Positions 49,635-59,778 of a DNA stretch of 64,000 nucleotides are shown here, piece by piece. Where the stretch lies: NCBI RefSeq assembly GCF_006438725.1, contig NZ_RCZD01000005.1, positions 62,001 to 126,000 on the forward strand. Reading direction: 5' to 3'. The DNA is from Ewingella americana. GTDB taxonomy: Bacteria; Pseudomonadota; Gammaproteobacteria; Enterobacterales; Enterobacteriaceae. The notes beneath the pieces were generated by a model that worked only from the letters and a program-made list of their open reading frames with translations, had not been told where the DNA came from and searched no databases. The position numbers were made by a program, and so were the translations under genes. Numbering within the stretch: the stretch's first letter is position 1; every line of letters begins with the position of its first letter.

Positions 49635-51659
49635 TTACGAAGAAACCGGCACCAGCGCGCCCTGGCGGTATTGCAGCCATGGCAGTTTGCGGTGGATCAC
49701 GCAGTTCTCGTTGGCGCTCAGTTGACCGGTGGTACCGGAAACCTGGAAGCCAGGGATTTGACGCATCTGGGAGAAATGATTGGCCAGATCCCATGCATCG
49801 ATACCCATGGCGTAGAGACGCACCAGCGAATAGTCGTTTTTGAACTGGCTGGCTGCCTGCTGCATTAACGCCGGATTGTTACCCGCCAGCAGAGGGATAT
49901 CGCTGAACTGCACGCCTTCCATTTCCAGACGATAATCCGGGCCTGCACCGGCCTGATAGCTGCGTGAGCTGGCATAAACCGCCGGCTTATTACGGCCACT
50001 GACGGCCAGGTCGATCATCGGCTTGATGAGGGTCAGCTCATCTTGTGTCGCGACGATATACACCGAATCCACATTCCCGGAAATGCCGCCGCTGGTGGCC
50101 TGAGTGATTTGATCATCGCTTGGTGGAGCCGGGATGGTGATCCCGCCGATGGTCACACCCTGCTGGGCCGGAGCTGCCGCTTTAGATGTGCTCAACACCG
50201 GTGTACCGGTCAGGCGAATACCGCTGCGAATCGTCGATTTCAGTTCAGAATAGGAGCCCAGATCCTGCTTCAGTACAGTCTGGCCGCCCTGTTTTTGCCA
50301 TTCAGTGGCAAAGGCCTGCGCGATACGGTCACCGAAGCTGCCACGAGGTACCAACAGCAGTGGCATCTGACGATGCTGCGCCCACATATGGCGTGCCGCA
50401 TCCTGCGCTTCGTCTTCCGGCGAGAGCGCAAAGTAACAGATATTCGGACTGTTTTTCTCAGTTTCTGGCTGATTTAGCGCCAGAACGTTCAATGACGTCT
50501 GAGTAGAGCCCAGTTCTGTCACTTTATCTTTTAACAGCGGGCCCACCACGATGCTTGCACCATCTTGCTGTGCCTGAGCCAGCAGTACGGCCAGTGGCTG
50601 AGTGCTGGTGTCATAAACTTTCACCTGCGCACGCGGATTTACCGGGGCTGCACTGATGGCCGGCGCCGCAGACGTTGCGGGTTGCGGGTTGGCTGCCGTG
50701 GTCTCGGCCGCCGACGGGCTGACGGCCGCATTTGGATCGGTTTGTGGCACGGCGGCGTTAGGATCCGCCGGGGCCTGCTGTGGCGCTGGCTGGCTTGGTA
50801 AGCCGTTTATGGCGGCATTGAAGCCTTGCTGAATCGCATTCCCGTAAACCTGCGCTGCGCCGCTCATCGGCAGGAACAGGGCGATTTTTTCGGTAGAAGA
50901 GGGCTGGAAGCTGAGCACGCTGTTCAACTGGGTCGGCAAGGTTGTTGCTGCCGGGTTAACCGGATAACGGCGCTGCCAGTCTTTGATACCGGCTTTCAGC
51001 AGATCGGGATCTTGCTTATTACTCAGCCAGACGCTGAGCAGATCCAACCAGCCTTGCAACGTATTTTCATTGGCATTGATGGTGATACTGCTGACATCCT
51101 GCGGCGTCATTTGCGTCAGCGCACTCCAGGTCGCGTCGATATTGTCCTGATGCGGTTTGCCTTGCAGCAGAGGTTCCTGAGCAATATAAGCGCGCAGCAG
51201 GCCCAGGCTGGTGTGGCCTTGGCTGGCGTCGATTTGCGCCTGATAGAAACGGGCTTTCTGTGCATCATTTAAATTGGCCGGATCAAGCTTGCTGAGCGTT
51301 GTTGCCGCCGCCGGATAATTCTGCTGGGCAACCTGAACTTCAGCGCTGACCAGTTGCTGTTCCTGAGCCTGTGCTGCGCTCAGTTTTTGTGGCAATTGTG
51401 CTAATTGATCAGCAGCCTGTGGCGCTTTGCCTTCGCGCAACAAGGCACGAACTGCAAGTAATTGCCAGTCAGCCTTGGTATCATCACCGTTTTGCTGTGC
51501 CTGTTGCAGATAATAGTCTGAGCTGCCAGTCGCCTTGGCCTGAACGGTTTCAGTCGGCGTCTGCGGAGCCTGGCTCGAACAACTGGCGAGAAGCATCGCC
51601 ACGATAACGGCAGGGATTAAACGTCCCGTGCGGGTACGAAAAGTAGTTGAGGAAGGCAT
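49635..51659 (-). CDS. lpoA: Penicillin-binding-protein activator LpoA
   Basis: 674-aa outer-membrane lipoprotein (lipobox MLLASC) that spans the periplasm to activate PBP1A transpeptidation. The N-terminal domain has TPR-like helical repeats; the C-terminal domain has a periplasmic-binding-protein fold (IALFLPMSGAAQVYGNAIQQGFNAAI). Between them lies a variable Pro/Ala/Asn-rich insert (about residues 290-345). Divergent from rsmI. Confidence 0.95.
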   Translation of the reverse strand: MPSSTTFRTRTGRLIPAVIVAMLLASCSSQAPQTPTETVQAKATGSSDYYLQQAQQNGDDTKADWQLLAVRALLREGKAPQAADQLAQLPQKLSAAQAQEQQLVSAEVQVAQQNYPAAATTLSKLDPANLNDAQKARFYQAQIDASQGHTSLGLLRAYIAQEPLLQGKPHQDNIDATWSALTQMTPQDVSSITINANENTLQGWLDLLSVWLSNKQDPDLLKAGIKDWQRRYPVNPAATTLPTQLNSVLSFQPSSTEKIALFLPMSGAAQVYGNAIQQGFNAAINGLPSQPAPQQAPADPNAAVPQTDPNAAVSPSAAETTAANPQPATSAAPAISAAPVNPRAQVKVYDTSTQPLAVLLAQAQQDGASIVVGPLLKDKVTELGSTQTSLNVLALNQPETEKNSPNICYFALSPEDEAQDAARHMWAQHRQMPLLLVPRGSFGDRIAQAFATEWQKQGGQTVLKQDLGSYSELKSTIRSGIRLTGTPVLSTSKAAAPAQQGVTIGGITIPAPPSDDQITQATSGGISGNVDSVYIVATQDELTLIKPMIDLAVSGRNKPAVYASSRSYQAGAGPDYRLEMEGVQFSDIPLLAGNNPALMQQAASQFKNDYSLVRLYAMGIDAWDLANHFSQMRQIPGFQVSGTTGQLSANENCVIHRKLPWLQYRQGALVPVSS

Positions 51660-51721
51660 TCAGTTTCCAGTGATGTTTTTTTCAAGATGCTCAATATTAA
51701 ATCGGCAATCCGGATGAAACA

Positions 51722-52591
51722 ATGAATCAACACGATCAAGCAGATATTTCTGCATCAACGCTCTACATCGTACCGACTCCGATCGGCAATTTAGGGGACA
51801 TTACCCAACGTGCGTTGGCCGTGCTGAACAGCGTCGATTTGATTGCGGCGGAGGATACCCGCCATACCGGATTACTGCTGCACCACTTTGGCATCAGCGC
51901 CAAAATGTACCCGTTACATGACCATAACGAACAGCAAAAAGCAGAGCATTTACTGTCGAAACTCCAGGAAGGTCAAAGCATTGCGCTGGTATCGGATGCA
52001 GGAACGCCGCTGATCAATGACCCCGGCTACCATCTGGTCCGTCGCTGTCGTGAAGCCGGTATTCGTGTGGTACCGCTGCCAGGTGCTTGCGCGGCCATCA
52101 CGGCCTTGTCTGCCGCCGGTTTGCCGTCGGATCGCTTCTGCTACGAAGGTTTTCTGCCCGCCAAAACTAAATCGCGAAAAGACACCCTGCAGGCGCTGAT
52201 CGAAGAGCCGCGTACGCTGATTTTCTACGAATCGACCCATCGCCTGCTCGACAGTTTGCAGGATATGGTCGAAGTTTGGGGGCCAAATCGTTACGTTGTG
52301 CTGGCGCGTGAACTGACCAAAACCTGGGAAAATATTCGGGGTGACGCCGTGGGCGCATTACTGGCCTGGGTGCTGGAGGATGAAACCCGCAAACGTGGTG
52401 AAATGGTGTTAATTGTTGAAGGTCATAAAGTCGACACCGAAGCACTGCCTGCCGAAGCGCTGCGTACATTAGCCATGCTGCAAAAAGAGTTACCGCTGAA
52501 AAAAGCCGCCGCACTGGCCGCGGAAATCCATAATGTGAAGAAGAATGCGTTGTATAAATACGCACTCGACCAGCAAGAGGGTGACAAGTAG
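51722..52591 (+). CDS. rsmI: 16S rRNA (cytidine(1402)-2'-O)-methyltransferase RsmI
   Basis: 289-aa SAM-dependent methyltransferase modifying C1402 in the 30S decoding centre. [32 protein letters not shown] and [15 protein letters not shown] are the family motifs. The end of the gene overlaps the rnpB promoter. Confidence 0.96.
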   Translation: MNQHDQADISASTLYIVPTPIGNLGDITQRALAVLNSVDLIAAEDTRHTGLLLHHFGISAKMYPLHDHNEQQKAEHLLSKLQEGQSIALVSDAGTPLINDPGYHLVRRCREAGIRVVPLPGACAAITALSAAGLPSDRFCYEGFLPAKTKSRKDTLQALIEEPRTLIFYESTHRLLDSLQDMVEVWGPNRYVVLARELTKTWENIRGDAVGALLAWVLEDETRKRGEMVLIVEGHKVDTEALPAEALRTLAMLQKELPLKKAAALAAEIHNVKKNALYKYALDQQEGDK

Positions 52592-52609
52592 GGTGTAATG
52601 CCCTATTAT
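52581..52609 (+). promoter_or_regulatory. rnpB promoter
   Basis: -35 GTGACA (52581-52586) and -10 TATTAT (52604-52609) are spaced 17 bp, 7 nt before the predicted first base of RNase P RNA. The -35 lies inside the last codons of rsmI. Confidence 0.75.
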
Positions 52610-52616
52610 CCGCCGC

Positions 52617-52995
<379 letters not shown>

Positions 52996-53002
52996 ATAAA
53001 AG

Positions 53003-53035
53003 AAAACCCGCGCAGAGCAATCTGCGCGGGTTTTT
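53003..53035 (+). terminator. Intrinsic terminator of rnpB
   Basis: AAAACCCGCGCAGA / TCTGCGCGGGTTTT stem with a GCAA loop and T-run. Confidence 0.93.
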
Positions 53036-53057
53036 GTCTTTTCTGTACCGGCTATTT

Positions 53058-53762
53058 TCAGACCGGCAAATCAATCAGCAATGCCCGCAGTGGTGTACTG
53101 GCCGTAATGGTCACCTGGGGTTCAAGGTGGATGAAAGCCCCGTCTCCGCACACCAGTCTCTGCATCTCCTGACTTTCCGCCCCGAGGGCGCTCACCTGGC
53201 CATGAATAGATTGCAAATAAGCCCGTGGCCCGCGGATCGGCAGGGTGATTTGTTCACCAGCCGGTAAATCCAGATGGTGGATCCATACCTGCTGACGTAA
53301 TTGCAGGCTGCCACTTTCTCCGTCCGGCGATGCCAGCAAGAGATGTCGCACGCTGCCAACCTTGATTTGCTGGATCAAGGGGTTCTCATGTTGCGGACAG
53401 GCGTCGAGCCACAGCTGCATACGGGTCAGCGGCAGCGTCGCGCTGAGGTTCAGTTCACTGTAGCTGACACTGGCTTGTGTAGAGAGCAGCGCCGCCTCAC
53501 CGGCCGCTACGCGAACGCTGTTGCCTTCGCTGTCGCGATATTCGGCTTCACCCTGCAACACCAAATTCAAAATGTCGACGCGCGGGTAGGTGCGCGGTTG
53601 AAAGCTGGCACCGGGCGCCAGTACTTCCTGATTGAGTACGCGCAGTGAGGCGTAGCCCATAAGTTTCGGATCAAAGTAGTGTCCGAATGAAAAAGTATAG
53701 CGCGCCTTCAGCCAACCAAAGTCAGCTGTGCCGCACTCTTCTGCTGTTCTGCTCTTAATCAT
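53058..53762 (-). CDS. yhaK: Pirin-like protein YhaK
   Basis: 234-aa bicupin of the pirin family. FSFGHYFDPKLMGYASLRVLNQ and the first-cupin PRTYPRVDILNLVLQGEAEY match E. coli YhaK, a redox-sensitive cytosolic protein without an assigned reaction. Divergent from the LysR gene yhaJ, as in E. coli. Confidence 0.93.
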   Translation of the reverse strand: MIKSRTAEECGTADFGWLKARYTFSFGHYFDPKLMGYASLRVLNQEVLAPGASFQPRTYPRVDILNLVLQGEAEYRDSEGNSVRVAAGEAALLSTQASVSYSELNLSATLPLTRMQLWLDACPQHENPLIQQIKVGSVRHLLLASPDGESGSLQLRQQVWIHHLDLPAGEQITLPIRGPRAYLQSIHGQVSALGAESQEMQRLVCGDGAFIHLEPQVTITASTPLRALLIDLPV

Positions 53763-53872
53763 GGCGGTCTGGCTCAGTGAAAAAATCGATAGATAAATGG
53801 TAAGCGTCTGGACGCACGATTGTTAGCCAGTTAATCTGGTCGGCATATTCAAATTTCCTGACAGAGAACCGC

Positions 53873-54778
53873 ATGGCTAAGGATCGCGCACTAACGCTTG
53901 AAGCATTACGGGTTATGGATGCCATTGACCGTCGTGGCAGTTTTGCCGCAGCGGCAGATGAGCTGGGCCGCGTGCCTTCTGCCTTGAGCTACACCATGCA
54001 GAAGCTGGAGGAAGAACTGGACGTGGTGCTGTTTGACCGCTCAGGTCATCGGACAAAATTCACCAACGTCGGGCGTATGTTGCTGGAGCGCGGCCGTGTG
54101 CTGCTCGAAGCCGCTGACAAACTTACCGTGGATGCCGAAGCGCTGGCGCGTGGTTGGGAAACCCAGATCACCATCGTCTGTGAAGCGCTGGCACCGGCCA
54201 CGCAGCTATTTCCGCTGATCGAAAAACTGGCGTTGAAAGCCAATACGCAGGTGTCGCTGATCACCGAAGTGCTGGCGGGCGCATGGGAACGTCTGGAACA
54301 GGGCCGTGCGGATATCGTCATCGCGCCGGATATGCACTTCCGCTCATCGTCTGAAATAAACAGCCGTAAGCTCTATAAGCTGGTCAGCGTATACGTCGCC
54401 GCACCAGATCACCCCATTCATCTGGAAGCCGAACCGTTATCTGACGTCAGCCGGGTAAAATATCGGGGCATCGCCGTGGCGGATACTGCCCGCGAACGCC
54501 CAGTGCTTACTGTACAGCTTCTCGACAAGCAACAACGTCTCACCGTCAGCACGCTTGAAGAAAAACGTAAAGCGCTGCTGGCAGGATTAGGCGTCGCGAC
54601 CATGCCGTATCCGATGGTAGAGCAGGATATTGCCGAAGGCCGTCTGCGCGTGGTGAGTGCGGAGTACAATCATGAATCAGACATTATCATGGCGTGGCGT
54701 CGCGACAGCATGGGCGAAGCGAAAGCCTGGTTCCTGCGCGAAATCGTTAAATTACTGGCCACGCGTGAAGTGAAGTGA
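53873..54778 (+). CDS. yhaJ: LysR-family transcriptional regulator YhaJ
   Basis: 301-aa LysR-type regulator. The N-terminal winged HTH is LEALRVMDAIDRRGSFAAAADELGRVPSALSY; an effector domain follows. In E. coli YhaJ responds to aromatic compounds such as dinitrotoluene derivatives and controls yhaK and yqjF, both of which are nearby here. Confidence 0.94.
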   Translation: MAKDRALTLEALRVMDAIDRRGSFAAAADELGRVPSALSYTMQKLEEELDVVLFDRSGHRTKFTNVGRMLLERGRVLLEAADKLTVDAEALARGWETQITIVCEALAPATQLFPLIEKLALKANTQVSLITEVLAGAWERLEQGRADIVIAPDMHFRSSSEINSRKLYKLVSVYVAAPDHPIHLEAEPLSDVSRVKYRGIAVADTARERPVLTVQLLDKQQRLTVSTLEEKRKALLAGLGVATMPYPMVEQDIAEGRLRVVSAEYNHESDIIMAWRRDSMGEAKAWFLREIVKLLATREVK

Positions 54779-54804
54779 TCCTTAAAAACTATCCCCTGTC
54801 CCGG

Positions 54805-54828
54805 CCTTCCCCTTGTGAAAGGGGAAGG
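54805..54828. repeat. Hairpin between yhaJ and yqjG
   Basis: CCTTCCCCTT / AAGGGGAAGG perfect 10-bp stem with a GTGA loop, between convergent genes. No T-run follows on either side, so it is more likely an mRNA 3' end stabiliser than an intrinsic terminator. Confidence 0.5.
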
Positions 54829-54834
54829 TGAGAA

Positions 54835-55818
54835 TCAAAACCTTGTTTCGCGGTTGTGTGGGGAATCTAAATCCTGTACCGGTCCGGCTGAGATAATCCC
54901 ATAGGGGTTAATGGTCGCGTGGCTGCGATAGTAGTGGTTGCGGATATGCGCGAAATCCACGGTTTCAGCAATGCCTGGCATCTGGTAAATATCACGCAGG
55001 AAACCATACAGGTTCGGGTAATCGCTGATACGGTGGCGGTCACACTTGAAATGCGTGACATACACCGGGTCAAATCTCACCAGCGTAGTCCACAAGCGCA
55101 AGTCGGCTTCGGTAAGTCTGGTACCTGTCAAATAACGCTGTTTCGCCAGAATGTCCTCGGCCTTATCCAGTGCGGAAAACACGCCATTCACCGCTTCATC
55201 ATAGGCTTCCTGGCTGGTGGCAAAACCGGCTTTGTAGACGCCATTGTTAATTTGCGGATAGACCCACTCGTTGATTTCATCAATCACTGCGCGCTGTGGC
55301 TGCGGGTAATAATCGCCGGCGAGTGCGCCCTGGGCATCAAACGCGCTGTTGAACATGCGGATGATGTCGGCTGACTCATTGCTGACAATGGTCTGCTGCT
55401 GTTTGTCCCACAAAATAGGCACTGTCACGCGGCCTGTATAATCGTGCTGTGCCCGCAGATAAATCTCATAGGCATAGTTCAGATGATACAAATCGTCACC
55501 CGTGGCAGCAGGGAAATCGGTGCCAAAGGTCCAACCGTTTTCCAACATCAGTGGATGAACGACCGACACGGGGATCATTTTCTCCAGCCCTTTTAGTGCG
55601 CGCATGACCAGCGTACGGTGCGCCCACGGGCAGGCCAGCGAAACATACAGATGATAACGGTCTTTCTCTGCGGCGAATCCCCCCTTGCCATGCGGACCGG
55701 GTTTGCCATCGGGTGTCACCCAGTTGCGAAACTGTGACTCTGAGCGTTTAAAGTGCCCGCCGGTAGACTTGGTGTCGTACCAGATGTCCTGCCAAATACC
55801 CTCAACAAGTTGTCCCAT
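54835..55818 (-). CDS. yqjG: Glutathionyl-hydroquinone reductase YqjG
   Basis: 327-aa Xi-class glutathione transferase that reduces glutathionyl-hydroquinones. The active cysteine is Cys63 in SLACPWAHRT; the C-terminal domain has LTGTRLTEADLRLWTTLVRFD. Follows yqjF on the same strand after a terminator. Confidence 0.95.
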   Translation of the reverse strand: MGQLVEGIWQDIWYDTKSTGGHFKRSESQFRNWVTPDGKPGPHGKGGFAAEKDRYHLYVSLACPWAHRTLVMRALKGLEKMIPVSVVHPLMLENGWTFGTDFPAATGDDLYHLNYAYEIYLRAQHDYTGRVTVPILWDKQQQTIVSNESADIIRMFNSAFDAQGALAGDYYPQPQRAVIDEINEWVYPQINNGVYKAGFATSQEAYDEAVNGVFSALDKAEDILAKQRYLTGTRLTEADLRLWTTLVRFDPVYVTHFKCDRHRISDYPNLYGFLRDIYQMPGIAETVDFAHIRNHYYRSHATINPYGIISAGPVQDLDSPHNRETRF

Positions 55819-55854
55819 ACTCTTTACCCTTAAATAGGCTGTTCTTTAAGAAAT

Positions 55855-55886
55855 AAAAAAGGGCGAAGTGAATAATCACATCGCCC
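55855..55886 (-). terminator. Terminator after yqjF
   Basis: GGGCGA-a-GTG / CAC-a-TCGCCC stem with six A residues on its left, acting on minus-strand transcripts. Confidence 0.7.
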
Positions 55887-55928
55887 ACAATCTTATTCAG
55901 TATAGCGGTACATCCCTGGTGTGGGAGA

Positions 55929-56321
55929 TTACCAGTTTTTCTTGATCAAACGGTCGATGCTGAATGCGCCCGGACCAGCCACGAACAAGGCCAGGAAACC
56001 CCCTGCGATAGACAGGTTTTTCATGAACATCATCTGGTTTATAGCCACGGCGAAATCAGTATGGAAGATAAGCGCAGTCAGGATAGTGAACACGGCAGTG
56101 ATGATCGCAGTAGTACGAGTCAGGAAGCCGAACAGAATGGCCAGACCGCCGCCGAATTCCAGCAAGATGGTCAGTGGCAGGAAGAAGCTAGGCACGCCCA
56201 TTGATGTCATATAACCGGCAGTGGCGGTGTAGCCATTAATTTTGCCCCAGCCTGCAACGATAAAAAGAATTGGCATTAAAATACGTGCGATCAGCAGGAC
56301 GGTGTTATTTACCTTGTTCAT
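55929..56321 (-). CDS. yqjF: DoxX family inner-membrane protein YqjF
   Basis: 130-aa protein with four membrane helices (VLLIARILMPILFIVAGWGKI, FFLPLTILLEFGGGLAILFGF, TAIITAVFTILTALIF, IAGGFLALFVAGPGAF). In E. coli yqjF is induced by aromatic nitro-compound metabolites through YhaJ. The start at 56321 is conserved; 43 upstream in-frame codons are not. Confidence 0.92.
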   Translation of the reverse strand: MNKVNNTVLLIARILMPILFIVAGWGKINGYTATAGYMTSMGVPSFFLPLTILLEFGGGLAILFGFLTRTTAIITAVFTILTALIFHTDFAVAINQMMFMKNLSIAGGFLALFVAGPGAFSIDRLIKKNW

Positions 56322-56626
56322 CTTCGACTCCGGGAAAGTGTCGCCCAAATGGGCGAAAATATTAACGGTACGTTCGGGTATTATTTCCTTACGTGACCGC
56401 GTCAGGTTGATGGCGAGATAGTAAGTCGAAAGTTGTGATGTTGTTAGCAAGTAAAACTGTCTATTAACATCAAATAAATTGAATGGGTAGCGTGTAACGC
56501 ATCGAAACCTGAGCGTGTAAAAAAGAGAGGGGCCAGACTGAAGGTATCAATCTGGCCCCTTTTTATCGACGCTTTCACAACGGGAGAACGCGATTTTCTG
56601 GCTTTGTATTCAGTGGCTTGTGGGTG
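56322..56626. other. Intergenic region yqjF / yqjK
   Basis: 305 bp with no gene. It contains the yqjF upstream region (AT-rich, about 56390-56480) and the terminator of the yqjDEK operon. I see no clear YhaJ operator. Confidence 0.4.
56528..56565. terminator. Terminator of the yqjDEK operon
   Basis: AGGGGCCAGA / TCTGGCCCCT stem with a 13-nt loop, A-rich on the left and TTTTT on the right, so it can act on both strands; it lies 60 nt past yqjK. Confidence 0.85.
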
Positions 56627-56911
56627 TTATGGCTTCATAAAATTACGGCGAAACAGCTGTGCCGTACCCCAGATACCAAGCGCACGACGTGACCAACGAA
56701 CAACGCTGCTCGGATGACGAATGCCGTAAATCGCCAGCACGCTGGAACCCAGCACCAGATACTTGCGCAGATCAATAAACTTCACCCAGCCGCGATCCAC
56801 TTTTGCTGTGGCTTCAAGCCACTCAAGACGCCCCCCGGCCAGTTCGGCGCGTTGACGGTCGATCTTATGCAGCAGTTTTACCTTTTCGATAACGCGGTCA
56901 GGTGTACTCAT
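56627..56911 (-). CDS. yqjK: YqjK family protein
   Basis: 94-aa protein of unknown function, with a charged N-terminal helix (EKVKLLHKIDRQRAELAGGRLEWL) and a C-terminal hydrophobic stretch (YLVLGSSVLAIYGI) followed by basic residues. Overlaps yqjE by 4 nt. Confidence 0.87.
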   Translation of the reverse strand: MSTPDRVIEKVKLLHKIDRQRAELAGGRLEWLEATAKVDRGWVKFIDLRKYLVLGSSVLAIYGIRHPSSVVRWSRRALGIWGTAQLFRRNFMKP

Positions 56912-57312
56912 TCGTCATCCTTTTCCAGCAATGTGCGATCAATATCCAGCTGTTTGCGCGTCATGCTCAATAAGGTTGAACGTTTCGCCTTAGACAGCGT
57001 CCACACCCCCAGAACCACTGCCAGAAATAACAGCACTCCGGTGGCGGTTCCCATTGCCATCAGTCGGTAAGCCGGGTCGATTGCCCAGAACAGCACAACC
57101 AACAAACTCATCAAACCGAACGCAGTGAAAATAAGGGTGATGCCAGCCATGAGCAGGAGTTGGAAAATATTGGCCTTTTCCTCTTCCAGCTCAATGACTG
57201 CCAACCTGACACGCGTTTCAACAATCCCCACCAGAACGGTGACGATGCGTTGAGCGGTGTCGAGGATCCCTTTGCCCGGTCCTTGTGGCGGCGTTTTTAA
57301 ATGTTCAGCCAT
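56908..57312 (-). CDS. yqjE: YqjE family inner-membrane protein (phage-holin-like)
   Basis: 134-aa protein with two membrane helices (FQLLLMAGITLIFTAFGLMSLLVVLFW and GTATGVLLFLAVVLGVWTL) separated by a short loop, the holin-superfamily-like YqjE layout. Its stop-start spacing with yqjD is 2 nt. Function unknown; osmotic-stress operon in E. coli. Confidence 0.88.
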   Translation of the reverse strand: MAEHLKTPPQGPGKGILDTAQRIVTVLVGIVETRVRLAVIELEEEKANIFQLLLMAGITLIFTAFGLMSLLVVLFWAIDPAYRLMAMGTATGVLLFLAVVLGVWTLSKAKRSTLLSMTRKQLDIDRTLLEKDDE

Positions 57313-57314
57313 GA

Positions 57315-57620
57315 TTATCGGCGAGCTAACAGAACGCCAATCACTACGCCGACGGCGGCACCAATACCAACGCCAGTCCAGGGTTTATCGTGAACATAGT
57401 CGTCAGCCCGGCCCGCGATCTCTTTCGAATGATGGGCGAGTTTGTCGCCGGTATCACTCAGGCGTGAACGGGTATCCTTCAGCAGGCTTTCTGCTTTGCT
57501 GCGCAGCTTCTCGAGTTCAGCTTTTGGTTTGTCAGTAGAAGTCTGAAGTACTTCTTCCAGCGTATCTGCCAGGGATTTAAGTTCTGCGCGCAGATGTTCT
57601 GATGTGGTGTTATTAGCCAT
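57315..57620 (-). CDS. yqjD: Ribosome-associated membrane protein of the YqjD/ElaB family
   Basis: 101-aa DUF883 protein: a long amphipathic helix (LRAELKSLADTLEEVLQ…SKAESLLKDTRSRL) and a C-terminal membrane anchor GVGIGAAVGVVIGVLLARR. E. coli YqjD tethers ribosomes to the membrane in stationary phase. First gene of yqjDEK. Confidence 0.9.
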   Translation of the reverse strand: MANNTTSEHLRAELKSLADTLEEVLQTSTDKPKAELEKLRSKAESLLKDTRSRLSDTGDKLAHHSKEIAGRADDYVHDKPWTGVGIGAAVGVVIGVLLARR

Positions 57621-57778
57621 GTGTAAGTCACTCCATACGTTAACTGATGCGAACTTTTAACATAGCGGATATCTGGCTGAGCGCAACTACGATCACGTGG
57701 ATAACGACTCAGTAAGGGGTAAAAAACCCGACAAAAATCCGCTATGTACCGGTAAAAATCTGTCCTGACACAGAGGGT

Positions 57779-58156
57779 TTACTTGCCCTGTGCTTCTCGT
57801 AATTCAGACTGGGCTTCATCCAGTTTTTTCTGTTTGTTGGCGATCTTCTTATTATCACCCGTTGCCTGAGCTTCTTTCAGCTCATGCTCACGTTCCTTCA
57901 CTTTCTGCTGTTTTTCGGTGACGTGGCGTGCATTCTCAGCTTTCAGGCCTGCATCAGTACAATGCGCTTTGCTTTCGCTAAGGGCTTTCTGTAATCCGTT
58001 GATCTGACTTTTATTATTATGCTGATGAGCATAATCAAGCTGAGTTTGGATTTCCTGCTGTTTGGTCACACAACTTTCTGGTTGTGGGGCAGCCAATGCG
58101 GCGCTGGATAATATGAGAACGGGTAACGCGATAAGTGTGGATAAACGCAATGTCAT
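57779..58156 (-). CDS. yqjC: DUF1090 periplasmic protein YqjC
   Basis: 125-aa secreted protein: signal peptide to ALAA, then a coiled coil (CVTKQQEIQTQLDYAHQHNNKSQINGLQKAL… and KVKEREHELKEAQ). Two cysteines probably form a disulfide. The ATG at 58156 has AAGGAAG at 8 nt; the TTG at 58177 lacks support. Function unknown. Confidence 0.9.
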   Translation of the reverse strand: MTLRLSTLIALPVLILSSAALAAPQPESCVTKQQEIQTQLDYAHQHNNKSQINGLQKALSESKAHCTDAGLKAENARHVTEKQQKVKEREHELKEAQATGDNKKIANKQKKLDEAQSELREAQGK

Positions 58157-58307
58157 GAGGGTGTCTTCCTTAGTCAATGTGAAACGCGAGGGGCGTTTCT
58201 TCCATAAAGCGCCTTGCGTGACGCATATAATTGTTGAATATTTCAGAAGAAATTATAACAGCTAAAAATAGATGTGCTCAAAGGAGGAATCTGAAAGCGT
58301 GGCGTGG

Positions 58308-58694
58308 TTAGCCCACTTTGAGCGGATTGCCGCTGAGTTTTTTCACCCATGATGGGGATTGGGTCGGCTCGCAAAGTTTGATTGAAAAACCCATCGGCAG
58401 GATATCCTGCAAGGCCCGCTCAGCAAGCATACGCTGCTCGCCAGAGTCCAGTTGCACAATCAGCCCGTCGTCCACGGGAGTAATACTTTTGATGCGGATA
58501 CCGCGCTCATTGAGGCTTTGGTAAACGAAGAAGCCGTCCGGCAGGGTTAGACCCGCACGGGCCGGGCGAATCTGCAGCGCATTGGTATTTTGTGGCATCC
58601 GCGAGAAGGCAAACCCCATGGCAGCGGCAATCAGCAGCAGCGTGATTAACGTCACTGGCCACAGTATCGGGCGTTTAAATCGCAGATTTTTCAT
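58308..58694 (-). CDS. mzrA: EnvZ/OmpR regulator MzrA
   Basis: 128-aa inner-membrane protein (YqjB) with one N-terminal helix ([22 protein letters not shown]) and a periplasmic domain; it binds EnvZ and links Cpx to EnvZ/OmpR signalling. Overlaps yqjA by 4 nt, as in E. coli. Confidence 0.92.
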   Translation of the reverse strand: MKNLRFKRPILWPVTLITLLLIAAAMGFAFSRMPQNTNALQIRPARAGLTLPDGFFVYQSLNERGIRIKSITPVDDGLIVQLDSGEQRMLAERALQDILPMGFSIKLCEPTQSPSWVKKLSGNPLKVG

Positions 58695-59374
58695 GGCGCT
58701 TTATTGCCTTTCTTCAGACGGTCAGCTTGCTTCTTACGCCAGAGCAACAGCAACGAGCCCCCTAAACCGCCGACCAGCAGCACCAGCGGTAACAGCATCA
58801 GGCAGTTCATCAACTGATCTTCGTATTTCAGGAACAGCGGCGTCTTACCGATGAAGTAGCCGAGTGTCGTCAGAATCAGCACCCACAACAAACCGCTTAT
58901 CCAGTTGAAGAACTGGAAACGGGCATTGTTCAGCCCGGACAAACCCGCGATGGTCGGCAGCAAGGTGCGAACAAACGCCAGAAAACGGCCTACCAGCAGC
59001 GCAGACAGACCATGCTTGTGGAAGAGATTGTGCGCACGTTCGTGATATTGCACCGGGAGATGGGCCAGCCAGCCCTGTACTATTCGGGTATTTCCCAGCC
59101 ATTTTCCCTGAATGTAACTTAACCAGCAGCCGAGGCTGGCGGCGGTGGTCAGCAGGAAAATGGTCAGCGGGAAGTTCATCGCATCTTTTGCGATCAGCAC
59201 GCCCACCAGAATCAACAGGCTGTCACCGGGAAGAAAAGCCGCGGGAAGCAGGCCATTTTCCAGAAAAATGATCAGAAACAGAACGATGTACAGTGTCCAG
59301 ACCATCGAAGGGTTGGCCAGTGTTTCGTAATCTTGTTGCCAGAGGGCATCAATGAGCGAACTAATGATTTCCAT
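58691..59374 (-). CDS. yqjA: DedA family membrane protein YqjA
   Basis: 227-aa DedA/VTT protein needed for alkaline-pH tolerance and envelope energetics, with a role in undecaprenyl-phosphate or phospholipid flipping inferred for the family. Motifs: [20 protein letters not shown] (acidic and arginine-containing re-entrant loop), [17 protein letters not shown]. First gene of the yqjA–mzrA pair. Confidence 0.94.
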   Translation of the reverse strand: MEIISSLIDALWQQDYETLANPSMVWTLYIVLFLIIFLENGLLPAAFLPGDSLLILVGVLIAKDAMNFPLTIFLLTTAASLGCWLSYIQGKWLGNTRIVQGWLAHLPVQYHERAHNLFHKHGLSALLVGRFLAFVRTLLPTIAGLSGLNNARFQFFNWISGLLWVLILTTLGYFIGKTPLFLKYEDQLMNCLMLLPLVLLVGGLGGSLLLLWRKKQADRLKKGNKAP

Positions 59375-59778
59375 GTACTTTAGCGAAACTCCATAATTTT
59401 CAGTTAACCCACCTGAATCAATGCGGAGCAGTGCAGCTCAACGCGAAATAACCAGGCCGATAGGACGCCTTTCCATGGCGCTTAGGGTAAGAAAAGTCGC
59501 TTAATTGTAACAAAACCACCCATGTTGAGACAGGTAAATATACCTGTTAAAACCGAATGATATAAGCGTGGTACGCCCGGCAGGGCGCGCTTTTACACTC
59601 ACTGACACAACTCGACAGTGACTGACAGGAATCGCGAAAGTGTTTTCCTCAGAATCATTTATTTCAGAAAACTTTTATTTAGAAACGTTCACTGCAGGAG
59701 GCGGATTAAATCCAGAAAGGGCGGAATGATTAGCGTGGATCAGCAGGCCGTGCAAACAGCCTGCTGCAAACCGGGGAA
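59375..59778. other. Intergenic region yqjA / exuR
   Basis: 404 bp without a convincing gene; a plus-strand frame at 59618-59851 runs into exuR and has no family features. It holds the inverted repeat ACAGGTAAATATACCTGT (59530-59547; 16 of 18 symmetric), a possible operator 156 bp upstream of yqjA, and a perfect 8-bp hairpin CAGCAGGC/GCCTGCTG (59741-59766) just past the exuR stop without a T-run. Confidence 0.4.
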
